Below, one piece after another: positions 27,450 through 35,287 of a DNA stretch of 64,000 bases. Made by a program: the position numbers and the translations under genes. Below the pieces are notes generated by a model. It made no database searches, was not told the DNA's origin, and was given only the letters and a program-made list of their open reading frames with translations. This stretch comes from Caulobacter sp. GTDB taxonomy: Bacteria; Pseudomonadota; Alphaproteobacteria; Caulobacterales; Caulobacteraceae. Numbering within the stretch: position 1 is the stretch's first letter; every line of letters begins with the position of its first letter. The DNA lies in contig JAHBYC010000001.1 in NCBI GenBank assembly GCA_019636175.1, positions 124,001 to 188,000 on the forward strand, read 5' to 3'.

Positions 27450-28349
27450 TCAGCGATCCGGCGGAAGAACGGGGGCTTCCCGCAACAGTATGATGGCGAT
27501 GCGGCGGTTCCCCGCCAGCGTCGGGTCGTCGGGATAGAGGGGGTCGGAATTGGCCTTTCCGGACACCTGATAGATGCGGTCTTCCTGCACGCCGGCCCCT
27601 TGCAGGATCAGGCGGGCCTGATCGGCGCGGGCCGCCGAGAGCGACCAGTCGCCGGGGGACCGCGACCCGTCTGAATTGGCGCTGGTGTGGCCCGAGATGG
27701 TCACCCGGTTGGGCAGCTGGTTGATAATCTTGGCGACGGCCCGCAACAGGATGCGCGCCCGGTCATTGGGGGCGGCCATGCCCTCCTTGAACATCGATCG
27801 GCCTTCCTGGTCGACGAGCTGGATGCGCAGGCCCTCGGGCGTGATGTCGATCTGGATCTGTTTGGACAGTTCGGCCAGTTCGGGCATGTCCTGCAGCGCC
27901 TGGCGCAGGCTCTGGGCGGCCGAGGCGAAGGAATCGGTTTCCCGCTTCTCCAGTTCCTTGCGCAGGGCTTCCTCGCTGGCGTCCTCGAGCTTGCCGTCGC
28001 CGTTGGCCGAGTCCTGCGAGCGTTCGGTCGGCTTGGATTCGGGGTTCTGGTCCTCGATGACGTCGCGTGATCCGCTGGCCTTGGCGCCGTCCTCGCCCAG
28101 AGCCGTTCCGCCGAGGATGCCGCCGGAACCGCTGGTGGTCTCCGAGACCGAGGCGGGGGCGAAGTAGTCGGCGATGCCGCGCTTCTGTTCGGGGCTGGTG
28201 GTGTTGATCAGCCACATCAGCAGGAAGAAGGCCATCATGGCGGTGACGAAGTCGGCATAGGCGACCTTCCAGGCGCCGCCGTGGTGACCCCCGCCGGAAA
28301 CCTTCTTCACCTTCTTGATGAGGATCGGCCGGTCGCCCCCGATCGCCAT
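27450..28349 (-). CDS. motB: Flagellar motor stator protein MotB
   Basis: MotB with MotA forms the stator that drives flagellar rotation, anchored to peptidoglycan. The single membrane helix holds the proton-carrying Asp33 in YADFVTAMMAFFLL, the same position as in Caulobacter MotB. The region to about residue 160 is a linker rich in Gly, Ser and Glu. An OmpA-like peptidoglycan-binding domain follows: NRVTISGHTSANSDGS and NRRIAIILLRE. The length is 299 residues. motA is not adjacent. The gene is divergent from the NAD-dependent dehydrogenase gene and lies 85 bases upstream of bpt. Confidence 0.95.
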   Translation of the reverse strand: MAIGGDRPILIKKVKKVSGGGHHGGAWKVAYADFVTAMMAFFLLMWLINTTSPEQKRGIADYFAPASVSETTSGSGGILGGTALGEDGAKASGSRDVIEDQNPESKPTERSQDSANGDGKLEDASEEALRKELEKRETDSFASAAQSLRQALQDMPELAELSKQIQIDITPEGLRIQLVDQEGRSMFKEGMAAPNDRARILLRAVAKIINQLPNRVTISGHTSANSDGSRSPGDWSLSAARADQARLILQGAGVQEDRIYQVSGKANSDPLYPDDPTLAGNRRIAIILLREAPVLPPDR

Positions 28350-28440
28350 ATGAATCCCCGCTTAACCGTAAACTGCCCCAACCTCGCCGTGGTGCGTTAA
28401 GATGGCGTTTCAAATTTCGCCGCCGCAGGATTCTCCCGTC

Positions 28441-29304
28441 ATGAAAGTCGCGTTCGTTGGTCTTGGGGTCATGGGTTTTCCAATGGCTGGGCATCTGGCC
28501 CGGGCCGGACATGAGGTCAGCGTGTTCAACCGCTCGCCGCAGAAGGCCAGACGGTGGGTCGAGACCCATGGCGGTCGGACGGCGGCGAGCCTCAATGAGG
28601 TTGTCCATGGCGCCGAACTGGTCGCCCTTTGCGTCGGCAAGGACGACGACGTGCGGGCGGTGGTCGCCGACATCCTCGATTCCATGGCCCTGGGCGGAAT
28701 CATCGTCGATCACACCACCACCTCGGCGACGCTGGCCCGGGAGATGGCGGACATGGCGGAGGCCTCTGGCCGCTGGTTCCTGGATGCGCCGGTCAGCGGC
28801 GGCCAGGCGGGCGCCGAGAACGGTCAGCTGACGGTGATGGTCGGCGGGGATGAGGAGGCCCTGGCCCGCGCCGAGCCGGTGATCGGCGCCTATGCCAAGG
28901 CCATCAAGCGCATCGGCGGTTCCGGTCACGGCCAGCTGGCCAAGATGGCCAACCAGATCGCCATCGCCGGCGTGGTTCAGGGGCTGGCCGAAGCGGTGCA
29001 TTTCTGCGGCAAGGCGGGTGTCGATCCTCAGGCGGTGGTGGAGGCCATCAGCAAGGGCGCCGCGCAATCCTGGCAGATGGACAATCGCTGGGCGACGATG
29101 GTGCAGGGCAAATTCGACTTCGGCTTCGCCGTCGACTGGATGCGCAAGGACCTCGGCCTGGTGCTGGACGAGGCGGCGGCGCGGGGCGCGACCCTGGAGA
29201 TGACGAAGCTGGTCGACGGCTACTATGCCGAGGTGCAGGCCATGGGCGGCAATCGATGGGATACCTCGAGCCTGGTGGCGCGGTTGGACAAGGATCGAAA
29301 CTAG
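28441..29304 (+). CDS. NAD(P)-dependent 3-hydroxyisobutyrate dehydrogenase-like oxidoreductase
   Basis: A 287-residue beta-hydroxyacid dehydrogenase. The Rossmann motif is FVGLGVMGFPMAGHL, and the substrate-binding segment DAPVSGGQAGAENGQLTVMVGG is the group signature. The catalytic Lys lies in KMANQIAIAGVVQGLAEA. The C-terminal helical domain is complete. Members reduce hydroxyisobutyrate, tartronate semialdehyde or related acids; which one cannot be read here. The ATG at 28441 is chosen because it starts at the Rossmann strand; the frame opens 39 bases earlier. Confidence 0.9.
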   Translation: MKVAFVGLGVMGFPMAGHLARAGHEVSVFNRSPQKARRWVETHGGRTAASLNEVVHGAELVALCVGKDDDVRAVVADILDSMALGGIIVDHTTTSATLAREMADMAEASGRWFLDAPVSGGQAGAENGQLTVMVGGDEEALARAEPVIGAYAKAIKRIGGSGHGQLAKMANQIAIAGVVQGLAEAVHFCGKAGVDPQAVVEAISKGAAQSWQMDNRWATMVQGKFDFGFAVDWMRKDLGLVLDEAAARGATLEMTKLVDGYYAEVQAMGGNRWDTSSLVARLDKDRN

Positions 29305-29370
29305 GCGGTCCCTCGACAGCGCCCCGTACTGAATGTTACAAGTGTCATCCAGGCGTCAGAGGGTGGCGCG

Positions 29371-29748
29371 ATGATTGGTATCGTCCTGGTCTTTCTCGCG
29401 GCTCCAGAGCCATACCTGCTTGCTGCCAGCGACGTAGTCTGGGAGCGCAAACCTGCTGGCGCTGAGGTGGATCTGGTGATCCCCAGATCCCGGGTCACAT
29501 GGGCCGGAGCCTTCAAGTTGTATTGCACGGTCGGCCATGACGGATGGCTCAAGGATTGCTTTGTCGCTCAAACGCCTGGCGGACCGCCCGCTCCTGAGTG
29601 GGGGGTCAATTTCGCACGCTATTTCAGGGTGGCGCCCCGAACTCGCAGCGGGCTGCGGACGGAGGGGCGGACCGTGGCAATGACGATCAAAATCGAGACG
29701 GCGGACGAGCAATTTGAGGCCGGGGAAGGGAACGCCCCCGATCCGTAG
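29371..29748 (+). CDS. Small protein with TonB C-terminal-like domain
   Basis: A 125-residue protein. A short hydrophobic start (residues 1-19) could be a signal or anchor. The remainder follows the pattern of a TonB C-terminal domain: CTVGHDGWLKDCFVAQTP, then ARYFRVAPRT and TEGRTVAMTIKI, where normal domains have a C-V-G-x-L-x-C-V strand pair and a final PV-x-G strand. There is no proline-rich spanner, so it cannot cross the periplasm like TonB. Two cysteines of the domain may form a disulfide. The base composition looks somewhat lower in GC than the neighbours. Confidence 0.65.
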   Translation: MIGIVLVFLAAPEPYLLAASDVVWERKPAGAEVDLVIPRSRVTWAGAFKLYCTVGHDGWLKDCFVAQTPGGPPAPEWGVNFARYFRVAPRTRSGLRTEGRTVAMTIKIETADEQFEAGEGNAPDP

Positions 29749-29784
29749 GCGTCTTCATCGTTGGATGAATGAATGGAGACCACA

Positions 29785-30396
29785 ATGCCCCTGCGCGCCT
29801 TACCCCTCAATTGCACGCTCAAGCGCGTTGGTGACAGCTCTACCGACGCCATGCTTGCTCTGCTCGCCGAGAAATTCGAGCGGAACGACGTTGAAGTCGC
29901 CGAGACGATCCGCATCGCGGAGCACAACATCCTCCCCGGTGTGACGTCCGATGAAGGGGAGGGCGACGACTGGCCGGCAATCCGGGAACGGGTTCTCGCC
30001 GCCGATATTCTCCTGTTCGGCACGCCTATCTGGATGGGCCAGCCCAGCAGCGTCGCCAAACGCGTGCTCGAGCGCATGGACGCCTTCCTGGGGGAGACCG
30101 ATGACGCGGGCCGCATGCCGTCCTACGGCAAGGTCGCGGTCTGCGCGGTAGTGGGAAATGAAGACGGGGCCCATGCCGTCTCGTCCCAGGTCTTTCAGGC
30201 CTTGAACGATGTCGGCTGGACGATCCCCGCGATCGCCGCCTGCTATTGGGTTGGGGAGGCTATGGGGTCCACCGATTTCAAGGATCTGAAATCGACGCCC
30301 GAGGCGGTCTCGAAGACCGCCGCCATGGTCGCCGACAACGCCGCGCATCTGGCGGGCCTGCTCAAGGCCAGGCCCTTTGCCGGGCATGCCTCGTAA
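29785..30396 (+). CDS. Flavodoxin family protein (FMN-dependent oxidoreductase-like)
   Basis: A 203-residue flavodoxin-fold protein. FMN-binding elements are the N-terminal strand and loop LNCTLKRVGDSSTDAML and the ring-binding LLFGTPIWMGQPSSVAKRVLERMD. It resembles the NADPH-dependent FMN reductase/Arsh-like group, so it probably reduces a quinone or flavin, but the partner is unknown. The ATG at 29785 is preferred to that at 29773, because GGAG (29775-29778) is 6 bases upstream of it. A hairpin follows the stop, ahead of the convergent HAD gene. Confidence 0.85.
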   Translation: MPLRALPLNCTLKRVGDSSTDAMLALLAEKFERNDVEVAETIRIAEHNILPGVTSDEGEGDDWPAIRERVLAADILLFGTPIWMGQPSSVAKRVLERMDAFLGETDDAGRMPSYGKVAVCAVVGNEDGAHAVSSQVFQALNDVGWTIPAIAACYWVGEAMGSTDFKDLKSTPEAVSKTAAMVADNAAHLAGLLKARPFAGHAS

Positions 30397-30412
30397 GACG
30401 AGATGTCATGGG

Positions 30413-30433
30413 CGCTGACCAATACGGTCAGCG
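30413..30433. terminator. Hairpin between convergent genes, possible two-way terminator
   Basis: CGCTGACC (30413-30420), loop AATAC, then GGTCAGCG (30426-30433) form a perfect 8-base stem. It sits in the 40-base gap between the stops of the flavodoxin gene and the convergent HAD gene. There is no strong U-run on either side. Confidence 0.45.
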
Positions 30434-30436
30434 ATC

Positions 30437-31099
30437 TCAGTCCAGCAGCCGCCGGCGAATCGCCGGTTCCATCTCCGCCCAGTCGTCGGCCCAGTGGTGT
30501 CGATCCGGTACGGTCGGCGCGAAGGGACGCAGGCGCTCGTCGGCGATCATCTGGAAGCGCAGGACGTCCGGGGCGTCCTCGGCAACGGATTCCAGGTTGG
30601 GCAGCAGGTCATCGATGAAACCGGCCTTGCCGCTGGTCCGCGCCGCCAGGTCCCTGACGATCGGGCCCTTGAGGCCGGAGTTGATGATCATCGGATAGTC
30701 CATGCCATGGAAGGTCAGCCAGCCGGAGCGGGCGTCGCGGCCGTGGTCCGGGGCGTTGGTCAAGATGATGATGCTCATCTCCAGCGACAGGGCTTCCAGC
30801 GCGGCCGCCGCGCCATCCACGGGGTCCAGGTCGTCGGCGCCATGCAGGAAGAAGTCGTCGAACAGCTGCTTGCCCCTGGTCATGTCGAGCGGCGCGCCGG
30901 TGTCGGCGTGATAGACGTTCTGGAACAGCGCGAACTTGTCGATCCGCATCTCGTAGCCGTGGCGACCGACGAAACGCTCGAAACCCTGCATGAAGTGGGC
31001 GAGCACCTCATCGACATCGACGATCAGCAATGGCCGCTTGGGATCAACCGGAACGGCGCGGGCGGCCTCGGCGGGCGAGAGGATGTGAAGCTGGGTCAA
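30437..31099 (-). CDS. HAD-superfamily hydrolase-like protein
   Basis: A 220-residue protein with the haloacid dehalogenase fold. Motif I is in LLIVDVDEVLAHF, motif II in SIIILTNAPDHG, and the motif IV acids in KAGFIDDLLPNLESV. The substrate is unknown. The start is set at TTG 31099 (giving LTQLHILSP) because the longer option, GTG at 31156, would place the CtrA-like box at 31102-31116 inside the gene and only 44 bases from divK. No strong ribosome site favours either start. The gene is divergent from divK. Confidence 0.8.
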   Translation of the reverse strand: MTQLHILSPAEAARAVPVDPKRPLLIVDVDEVLAHFMQGFERFVGRHGYEMRIDKFALFQNVYHADTGAPLDMTRGKQLFDDFFLHGADDLDPVDGAAAALEALSLEMSIIILTNAPDHGRDARSGWLTFHGMDYPMIINSGLKGPIVRDLAARTSGKAGFIDDLLPNLESVAEDAPDVLRFQMIADERLRPFAPTVPDRHHWADDWAEMEPAIRRRLLD

Positions 31100-31101
31100 G
31101 A

Positions 31102-31116
31102 TTAGCTCAGGCTTAA
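31102..31116 (+). promoter_or_regulatory. CtrA-like box in the divK promoter region, with a GANTC site nearby
   Basis: TTAG, seven bases, then TTAA matches the CtrA consensus TTAA-N7-TTAA at 7 of 8 positions, with exact spacing. It is 84 bases before the divK ATG. A CcrM methylation site, GAGTC, occurs at 31159-31163. Established work in Caulobacter crescentus shows CtrA and CcrM/GcrA control cell-cycle promoters, and divK is among the CtrA-linked genes, so the pairing makes sense. Binding here is inferred. Confidence 0.6.
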
Positions 31117-31200
31117 GGATATTCGTGGCATCTGGCGCTCGACAAACGCAACGCACCCGAGTCTTTTTCAGCAGGCCGTATGGTCGAGGTCGAACACTTC

Positions 31201-31566
31201 ATGGCGAAGAAAGTCCTCATCGTCGAGGATAACGAGCTCAACATGAAGCTCTTCCACGACCTGCTTGACGCTCAGGGCTATGAAACCCTTCAGACGCGCG
31301 AGGGTCTGTCGGCCCTGTCGCTGGCCCGCGAGCATCGGCCCGACCTCATTCTGATGGATATCCAGTTGCCGGAAATCTCCGGGCTGGAAGTGACCAAGTG
31401 GCTGAAGGAAGACGACGACCTTTCGCACATCCCGGTGGTGGCCGTGACCGCCTTCGCCATGAAGGGCGATGAGGAGCGGATTCGCGAGGGCGGCTGCGAG
31501 GCCTATATTTCCAAACCGATTTCGGTGTCCCACTTCCTGGACACCATCCGCCGCTTGCTGGAGTAG
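31201..31566 (+). CDS. divK: Single-domain response regulator DivK
   Basis: DivK is the essential single-domain response regulator that links polar kinases (DivJ, PleC) to the CckA-CtrA pathway through DivL. The 121-residue protein is almost only a receiver domain: [14 protein letters not shown], phosphoacceptor Asp53 in [16 protein letters not shown], Thr in AVTAFAMKG, and Lys in EAYISKPIS. It is extremely close to the Caulobacter crescentus sequence as I remember it, but lacks that protein's few extra C-terminal residues. The ATG at 31201 (MAKKVL) fits homologues better than the frame opening at 31180. pleD starts 4 bases after the stop. Confidence 0.97.
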   Translation: MAKKVLIVEDNELNMKLFHDLLDAQGYETLQTREGLSALSLAREHRPDLILMDIQLPEISGLEVTKWLKEDDDLSHIPVVAVTAFAMKGDEERIREGGCEAYISKPISVSHFLDTIRRLLE

Positions 31567-31570
31567 GGCG

Positions 31571-32935
31571 ATGAGTGCGCGCATCCTGGTTGTCGACGAC
31601 ATCGAAGCCAACGTCCGCCTGCTCGAGGCCAAGCTGACGGCGGAATACTATGACGTCCTGACCGCCTGCGACGGCCCCACCGCCCTGGCGATCGCCGCCG
31701 CCGAAAAGCCCGACATCATCCTGCTCGACATCATGATGCCGGGAATGGACGGGTTTCAGGTCTGCCGCCGGCTGAAGGATGATCCGGAGACCCGGCATAT
31801 CCCCGTCGTTCTGGTCACGGCCCTCGACGGCCGGGGCGACCGGATTCAGGGGCTGGAGGCCGGCGCCGACGAATTCCTGACCAAGCCCATTGATGACGTC
31901 ATGCTGTTCGCCCGGGTGCGCAGCCTGACCCGTCTGAAGCTGGTCATCGACGAACTGCGCCAGCGCGAGGCGTCCGGCCGCCGCATGGGCGTCATCGCCG
32001 GGGCCGCGTCGCGGCTCGGCGGTTCCGGAGGCCGCATACTGGTGGTCGACGACAACGAGCGTCAGAGCCAGCGGGTGGTCGCCGAGCTGGGCGTCGAGCA
32101 TCGCCCGGTGGTCGAGACCGATCCCGAGAAGGCCCTGGTCACCGCCCGCGGACCGGTCGACATGGTCATCGTCAACGCCTCGGCCCGCGGCTTCGACGGT
32201 CTGCGCTTCTGCGCCTCGCTGCGGTCGGACGAGGCCACCCGGCATCTGTCGATCCTGGTCATCGTCGATCCCGATGATCGTCCCCGTCTGGTCAAGGCGC
32301 TGGAGGTCGGCGTCAACGACCTCCTGACCCGTCCGATCGACCCGCAGGAGCTTTCGGCCCGCTGCCGGACCCAGATCAAGCGCAAGCGCTACACCGACTT
32401 CCTGCGCCAGAACCTCGACCATTCGCTGGAGCTGGCGGTTACCGATCAACTCACCGGCCTGCACAATCGGCGTTACATGGAAGGCCAGCTGAGCGCCCTG
32501 GTGAAGCGCGCCAGCATGGGCGGCGACCCGGTCGCGGCCCTGATGATCGATATCGACCACTTCAAGAAGATCAACGACAGCTTCGGCCATGACGTCGGCG
32601 ACGAGGTGCTGCGGGAATTCGGCATCCGCCTGGCCTCCAATGTGCGGGCCGTCGATCTGCCCTGCCGCTACGGCGGGGAGGAATTCACCGTCATCATGCC
32701 CGACACCCGGCTTGAGGACGCGCAGCGAATCGCCGAGCGAATCCGGCTGCATGTTGCCGGCTCGCCCTTCCGCGTGGCCGGCGGCGCCGAACTGTTGACG
32801 GTGACCATTTCCATCGGGGTCGCCTGCACCGTGACCGACCTCGACACGCCCGAGACCCTGCTCAAACGGGCGGACAGCGCGGTGTATGAGGCCAAGCACG
32901 CCGGGCGGAACAGGGTCGTCGCCAAGGCCGCCTGA
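31571..32935 (+). CDS. pleD: Diguanylate cyclase response regulator PleD
   Basis: PleD makes cyclic di-GMP at the stalked pole during the swarmer-to-stalked transition. Domain order is receiver 1 (phosphoacceptor Asp53 in LLDIMMPG), receiver 2 (an adaptor, with Asn at the acceptor position in MVIVNASARG), then a GGDEF domain. The active site is GGEEF at 368-372, and the inhibitory-site RxxD (RAVD) is at 359-362. The length, 454 residues, and these positions match C. crescentus PleD exactly. It is co-transcribed with divK, which controls the same kinases. It ends 147 bases before the next gene. Confidence 0.98.
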   Translation: MSARILVVDDIEANVRLLEAKLTAEYYDVLTACDGPTALAIAAAEKPDIILLDIMMPGMDGFQVCRRLKDDPETRHIPVVLVTALDGRGDRIQGLEAGADEFLTKPIDDVMLFARVRSLTRLKLVIDELRQREASGRRMGVIAGAASRLGGSGGRILVVDDNERQSQRVVAELGVEHRPVVETDPEKALVTARGPVDMVIVNASARGFDGLRFCASLRSDEATRHLSILVIVDPDDRPRLVKALEVGVNDLLTRPIDPQELSARCRTQIKRKRYTDFLRQNLDHSLELAVTDQLTGLHNRRYMEGQLSALVKRASMGGDPVAALMIDIDHFKKINDSFGHDVGDEVLREFGIRLASNVRAVDLPCRYGGEEFTVIMPDTRLEDAQRIAERIRLHVAGSPFRVAGGAELLTVTISIGVACTVTDLDTPETLLKRADSAVYEAKHAGRNRVVAKAA

Positions 32936-33082
32936 CAGCGGCCGACAAAGATTCATCACTCAAATTGAGTATGGGGGCTTCCCTAAGTTACCGGCTGGTC
33001 TACAGAAGGACTAGGCGTGCGACTCCCTCGATAGTTGAGACCGTTGTTCGCCGAAAGTGAAGGTTGGTCGGGGGCGACAGCT

Positions 33083-33490
33083 ATGGATTTGCGTAGACGA
33101 TCCGCCTGGATCGCGATGGGGGTCGCGCCGCTGGTTCTGGGGCAGGCTCTGGTTCGGCAGGTGGTTCACGGCGTCTGGTGGCCGTTCTGGGTGGACGATG
33201 TCATCGTCTCGATCCTGCTGGCGGTTTGCGGCTGGCTGATCATCGCCGAAACCACCAGCACAAGGGCGCGGATGCTCAGCGCCGCCTGGGGCGCGACCCT
33301 GATCGTCATCTGGGGATCGACCTTCCGACATGTCGGCTCTCTGCCTGCTGATCGCGAGGTCTATGCGCCGCATCTGACCCTGATCACCATGGTGATGGTC
33401 ATCCTGCTCGGGGTGTCCGCCCTTGGTCTGGCGCTCAGCTTGCCAACCACCAAGAAGCCGTTCATCGGCACCCGCCCGCCGAAGGACTGA
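33083..33490 (+). CDS. Small integral membrane protein of unknown function
   Basis: A 135-residue protein with four likely membrane helices: SAWIAMGVAPLVLGQALV, VDDVIVSILLAVCGWLII, SAAWGATLIVIWGST and LTLITMVMVILLGVSALGLAL. I do not recognise a family. The ATG at 33083 (MDLRRR, positive-inside start) is preferred over the longer frame from 33035. It is 147 bases downstream of pleD on the same strand, but a separate transcript is likely given the gap. A strong hairpin at 33523-33546 follows. Confidence 0.75.
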   Translation: MDLRRRSAWIAMGVAPLVLGQALVRQVVHGVWWPFWVDDVIVSILLAVCGWLIIAETTSTRARMLSAAWGATLIVIWGSTFRHVGSLPADREVYAPHLTLITMVMVILLGVSALGLALSLPTTKKPFIGTRPPKD

Positions 33491-33522
33491 GACAGCGCCG
33501 ACGCGCTGTCCCCCAAAGCAAG

Positions 33523-33546
33523 ACGCCCGGCCTTGCGGCCGGGCGT
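33523..33546. terminator. Intrinsic-type terminator hairpin between the membrane protein gene and rpmG
   Basis: ACGCCCGGCC (33523-33532), loop TTGC, then GGCCGGGCGT (33537-33546) form a perfect 10-base stem. It lies between the stop of the membrane protein gene (33490) and the stop of the convergent rpmG gene (33573). Short T-rich bases flank it on both sides, so it could serve both genes. Confidence 0.75.
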
Positions 33547-33572
33547 TCGGTTATCAGGCAGGGCTCTGAAGC

Positions 33573-33740
33573 CTACTTGATCTTGCCTTCCTTGAACTCG
33601 ACATGCTTACGCACGACGGGATCGTATTTCTTCAGGACCATCTTCTCGGTCTTGGTGCGGGCGTTCTTCTTGGTGACGTAGAAGAAGCCGGTGTCCGCCG
33701 TGGAGTTCAGGCGGATCTTGATGGAAGCCGGTTTGGCCAT
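33573..33740 (-). CDS. rpmG: 50S ribosomal protein L33
   Basis: This 55-residue protein is read from the minus strand, starting [15 protein letters not shown] and ending EFKEGKIK. L33 is a small basic protein of the large subunit near the E site. The central [16 protein letters not shown] and [13 protein letters not shown] segments are diagnostic. This is the zinc-free form with no CxxC pairs, as in most alphaproteobacteria. It is transcribed on its own, with the terminator hairpin downstream. Confidence 0.96.
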   Translation of the reverse strand: MAKPASIKIRLNSTADTGFFYVTKKNARTKTEKMVLKKYDPVVRKHVEFKEGKIK

Positions 33741-33864
33741 AGCAATATCCTCATGGCCGCAGGGCCGAATTCTCGCGAGGCGCGGAACATACGCATCGAT
33801 GGCCGGAAGTCAACGGCCGTTGGGACATTGCGTGCCGGGGTCCGAAGAGACGAAGCGGCGAACG

Positions 33865-34431
33865 TCAGCCAAGTTGCTTCAGTCGGGCCTTGCCGGCGCG
33901 GTAGGTGAACAGGAAAGGCCCGTCGCCGGCCCTCAGGGCGTCGAGAATCGCCTCGGTTATGTCGAACAGCGGCAGACGCCGCGACTCGGCCAGAGGACGG
34001 AAGGCGAGGTCGGACAGTTCCTCCGAGTCGGACAGATGGCCTGACAGGTGATCGGCGTTGGCCGTGAAGAACCTGGCGTGAAACCGCACCGGGCTGTTGG
34101 TCGGCGTGATGGCCCGCGCCGCCAGGGTCAGAGGCGCATCGTCGGCAAGGATCAGCCCGGTCTCCTCCACGGTCTCGCGGACCGCCGCCGCCGCCAGGGC
34201 CCCCGCCAGGCGGCCGGGCGCGTGGGCCAGTCGGGCGCAGAGGGGTGACAGGGGCCTGGGCCGTTCCAGATCGACGGGCTCGACCCCGCCGCCGGGAAAC
34301 ACGAAGACGTCCGGCGCGAAGCGTGACTTGCGCGGGCGTCGCCCCATCAGGACCTGCGCCTCCGGCCCCTGGCCTCGCAGCAGGATCAGGCTGGCGGCAT
34401 GGCGGGGCCTGGCGATCTTTGGCGGGATCAC
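33865..34431 (-). CDS. NUDIX hydrolase with extended Nudix box (paralogue 1)
   Basis: A 188-residue NUDIX-fold protein. The start of the box, FVFPGGGVEPVD, is followed by an insertion of about 30 residues before AAVRETVEETGLIL, the catalytic REx2EExGL helix. This split form occurs in NUDT19-like and related coenzyme A pyrophosphatases, so a CoA-ester or nucleotide-sugar substrate is possible but not shown. The start is a GTG at 34431 that overlaps the stop of the upstream paralogue by 4 bases (GTGA), so the two are co-translated. The C-terminus is basic. Confidence 0.88.
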   Translation of the reverse strand: MIPPKIARPRHAASLILLRGQGPEAQVLMGRRPRKSRFAPDVFVFPGGGVEPVDLERPRPLSPLCARLAHAPGRLAGALAAAAVRETVEETGLILADDAPLTLAARAITPTNSPVRFHARFFTANADHLSGHLSDSEELSDLAFRPLAESRRLPLFDITEAILDALRAGDGPFLFTYRAGKARLKQLG

Positions 34432-35153
34432 AGGTATTCCAGCCGACGGGCGCCCTGCATGAACCGCATGAAGGGGGCGGGGCGGCTGTCGTCCTGCAGC
34501 CGCAGGGCGATCTCCTGCACCACGAACCGGGTGATGTTGGGCAGGTCCATGTCGAGGGTTTCCTCCAGGTCGACCCAGGCGATCTCGTCCAGTTCGCCGC
34601 AGTCGGGGCGGCGTTCGAGACTCATCAGGCATTCGGCGTCGGCCATGAAGAACCGGGCGTCGAACCGCTTGGGCCGATAGGGCGGGGTGATCGCCCGGGC
34701 GACGAACTTCAGCGGCGCCAGATCGGGCAGGGCGCCGATGTCCAGGAATTCGCGCCACGGACCGGCCCCGGGGCGCGACGGCGCCGGCTTCGCCACAAGC
34801 AGACCGACCTCCTCGAAGGTCTCCCGAACGGCCGCCATGGCCAGGGCGCGGGGCAGCAGGGGGCTGGCGTGGCGCGCGGTCAGTCTCAGCCGCTCCTCGA
34901 CCTCGCGGGCCAGTTCGCTGCCCGAGGGGGCGGTGAAGTCGCCCCGATCGATCCGCCCGCCCGGGAACACCCACTTGGACGGCATGAAGCTGTGCCCCTT
35001 GGCCCGCCGCCCCATGAGAAGCCGGGGCTTGGGCCCGTCGCGGCGCACGATGATCAGGGTCGCGGCGTGGCGCGGCCGGACCGCGGGCCCCTTCTCGCGC
35101 ATGGCTCCGTCGCTGCGGGGATCGTAGTTGGGGTCGAGAACGGGTCCGGTCAT
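34428..35153 (-). CDS. NUDIX hydrolase with extended Nudix box (paralogue 2)
   Basis: A 241-residue NUDIX protein, paralogous to its downstream neighbour. It has the same split box: KWVFPGGRIDRGDF, an insertion, then AMAAVRETFEEVGLLV with the metal-binding glutamates. The shared pattern RPRHAATLIIVRR plus GRRAKGHSFMP and an ARAITPP-KRFDARFF block recurs in paralogue 1, which supports a tandem duplication. It carries an extra C-terminal segment of about 50 residues. The first gene of the pair, it starts at 35153 with no clear promoter. Confidence 0.9.
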   Translation of the reverse strand: MTGPVLDPNYDPRSDGAMREKGPAVRPRHAATLIIVRRDGPKPRLLMGRRAKGHSFMPSKWVFPGGRIDRGDFTAPSGSELAREVEERLRLTARHASPLLPRALAMAAVRETFEEVGLLVAKPAPSRPGAGPWREFLDIGALPDLAPLKFVARAITPPYRPKRFDARFFMADAECLMSLERRPDCGELDEIAWVDLEETLDMDLPNITRFVVQEIALRLQDDSRPAPFMRFMQGARRLEYL

Positions 35154-35287
35154 GCCCGCGAGTTTAGGCCGGTCAGCGCGGGACGGAAGCGTGACGTTGC
35201 GGAAGCGGGGCCGGGACGGTTGCAGAGATCACGCTGCAGGCCAGGACCCGAAGACGGAGATAGGCGCTGACGCCCAGGCCCTGCCCG

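Noticed and set aside
27318-27674. Plus-strand open frame of 118 residues next to motB and bpt
   Set aside because: It overlaps the 3 prime end of motB and the 5 prime end of bpt antisense, starts in GC-rich coding shadow, and has no recognisable motif. It is a frame shadow.
28362-28400. TTAA sites (28362 and 28397) in the motB promoter gap as a CtrA box
   Set aside because: The two TTAA half-sites are 31 bases apart, not 7, so they do not form a CtrA box. Half-site binding is possible but not supported.
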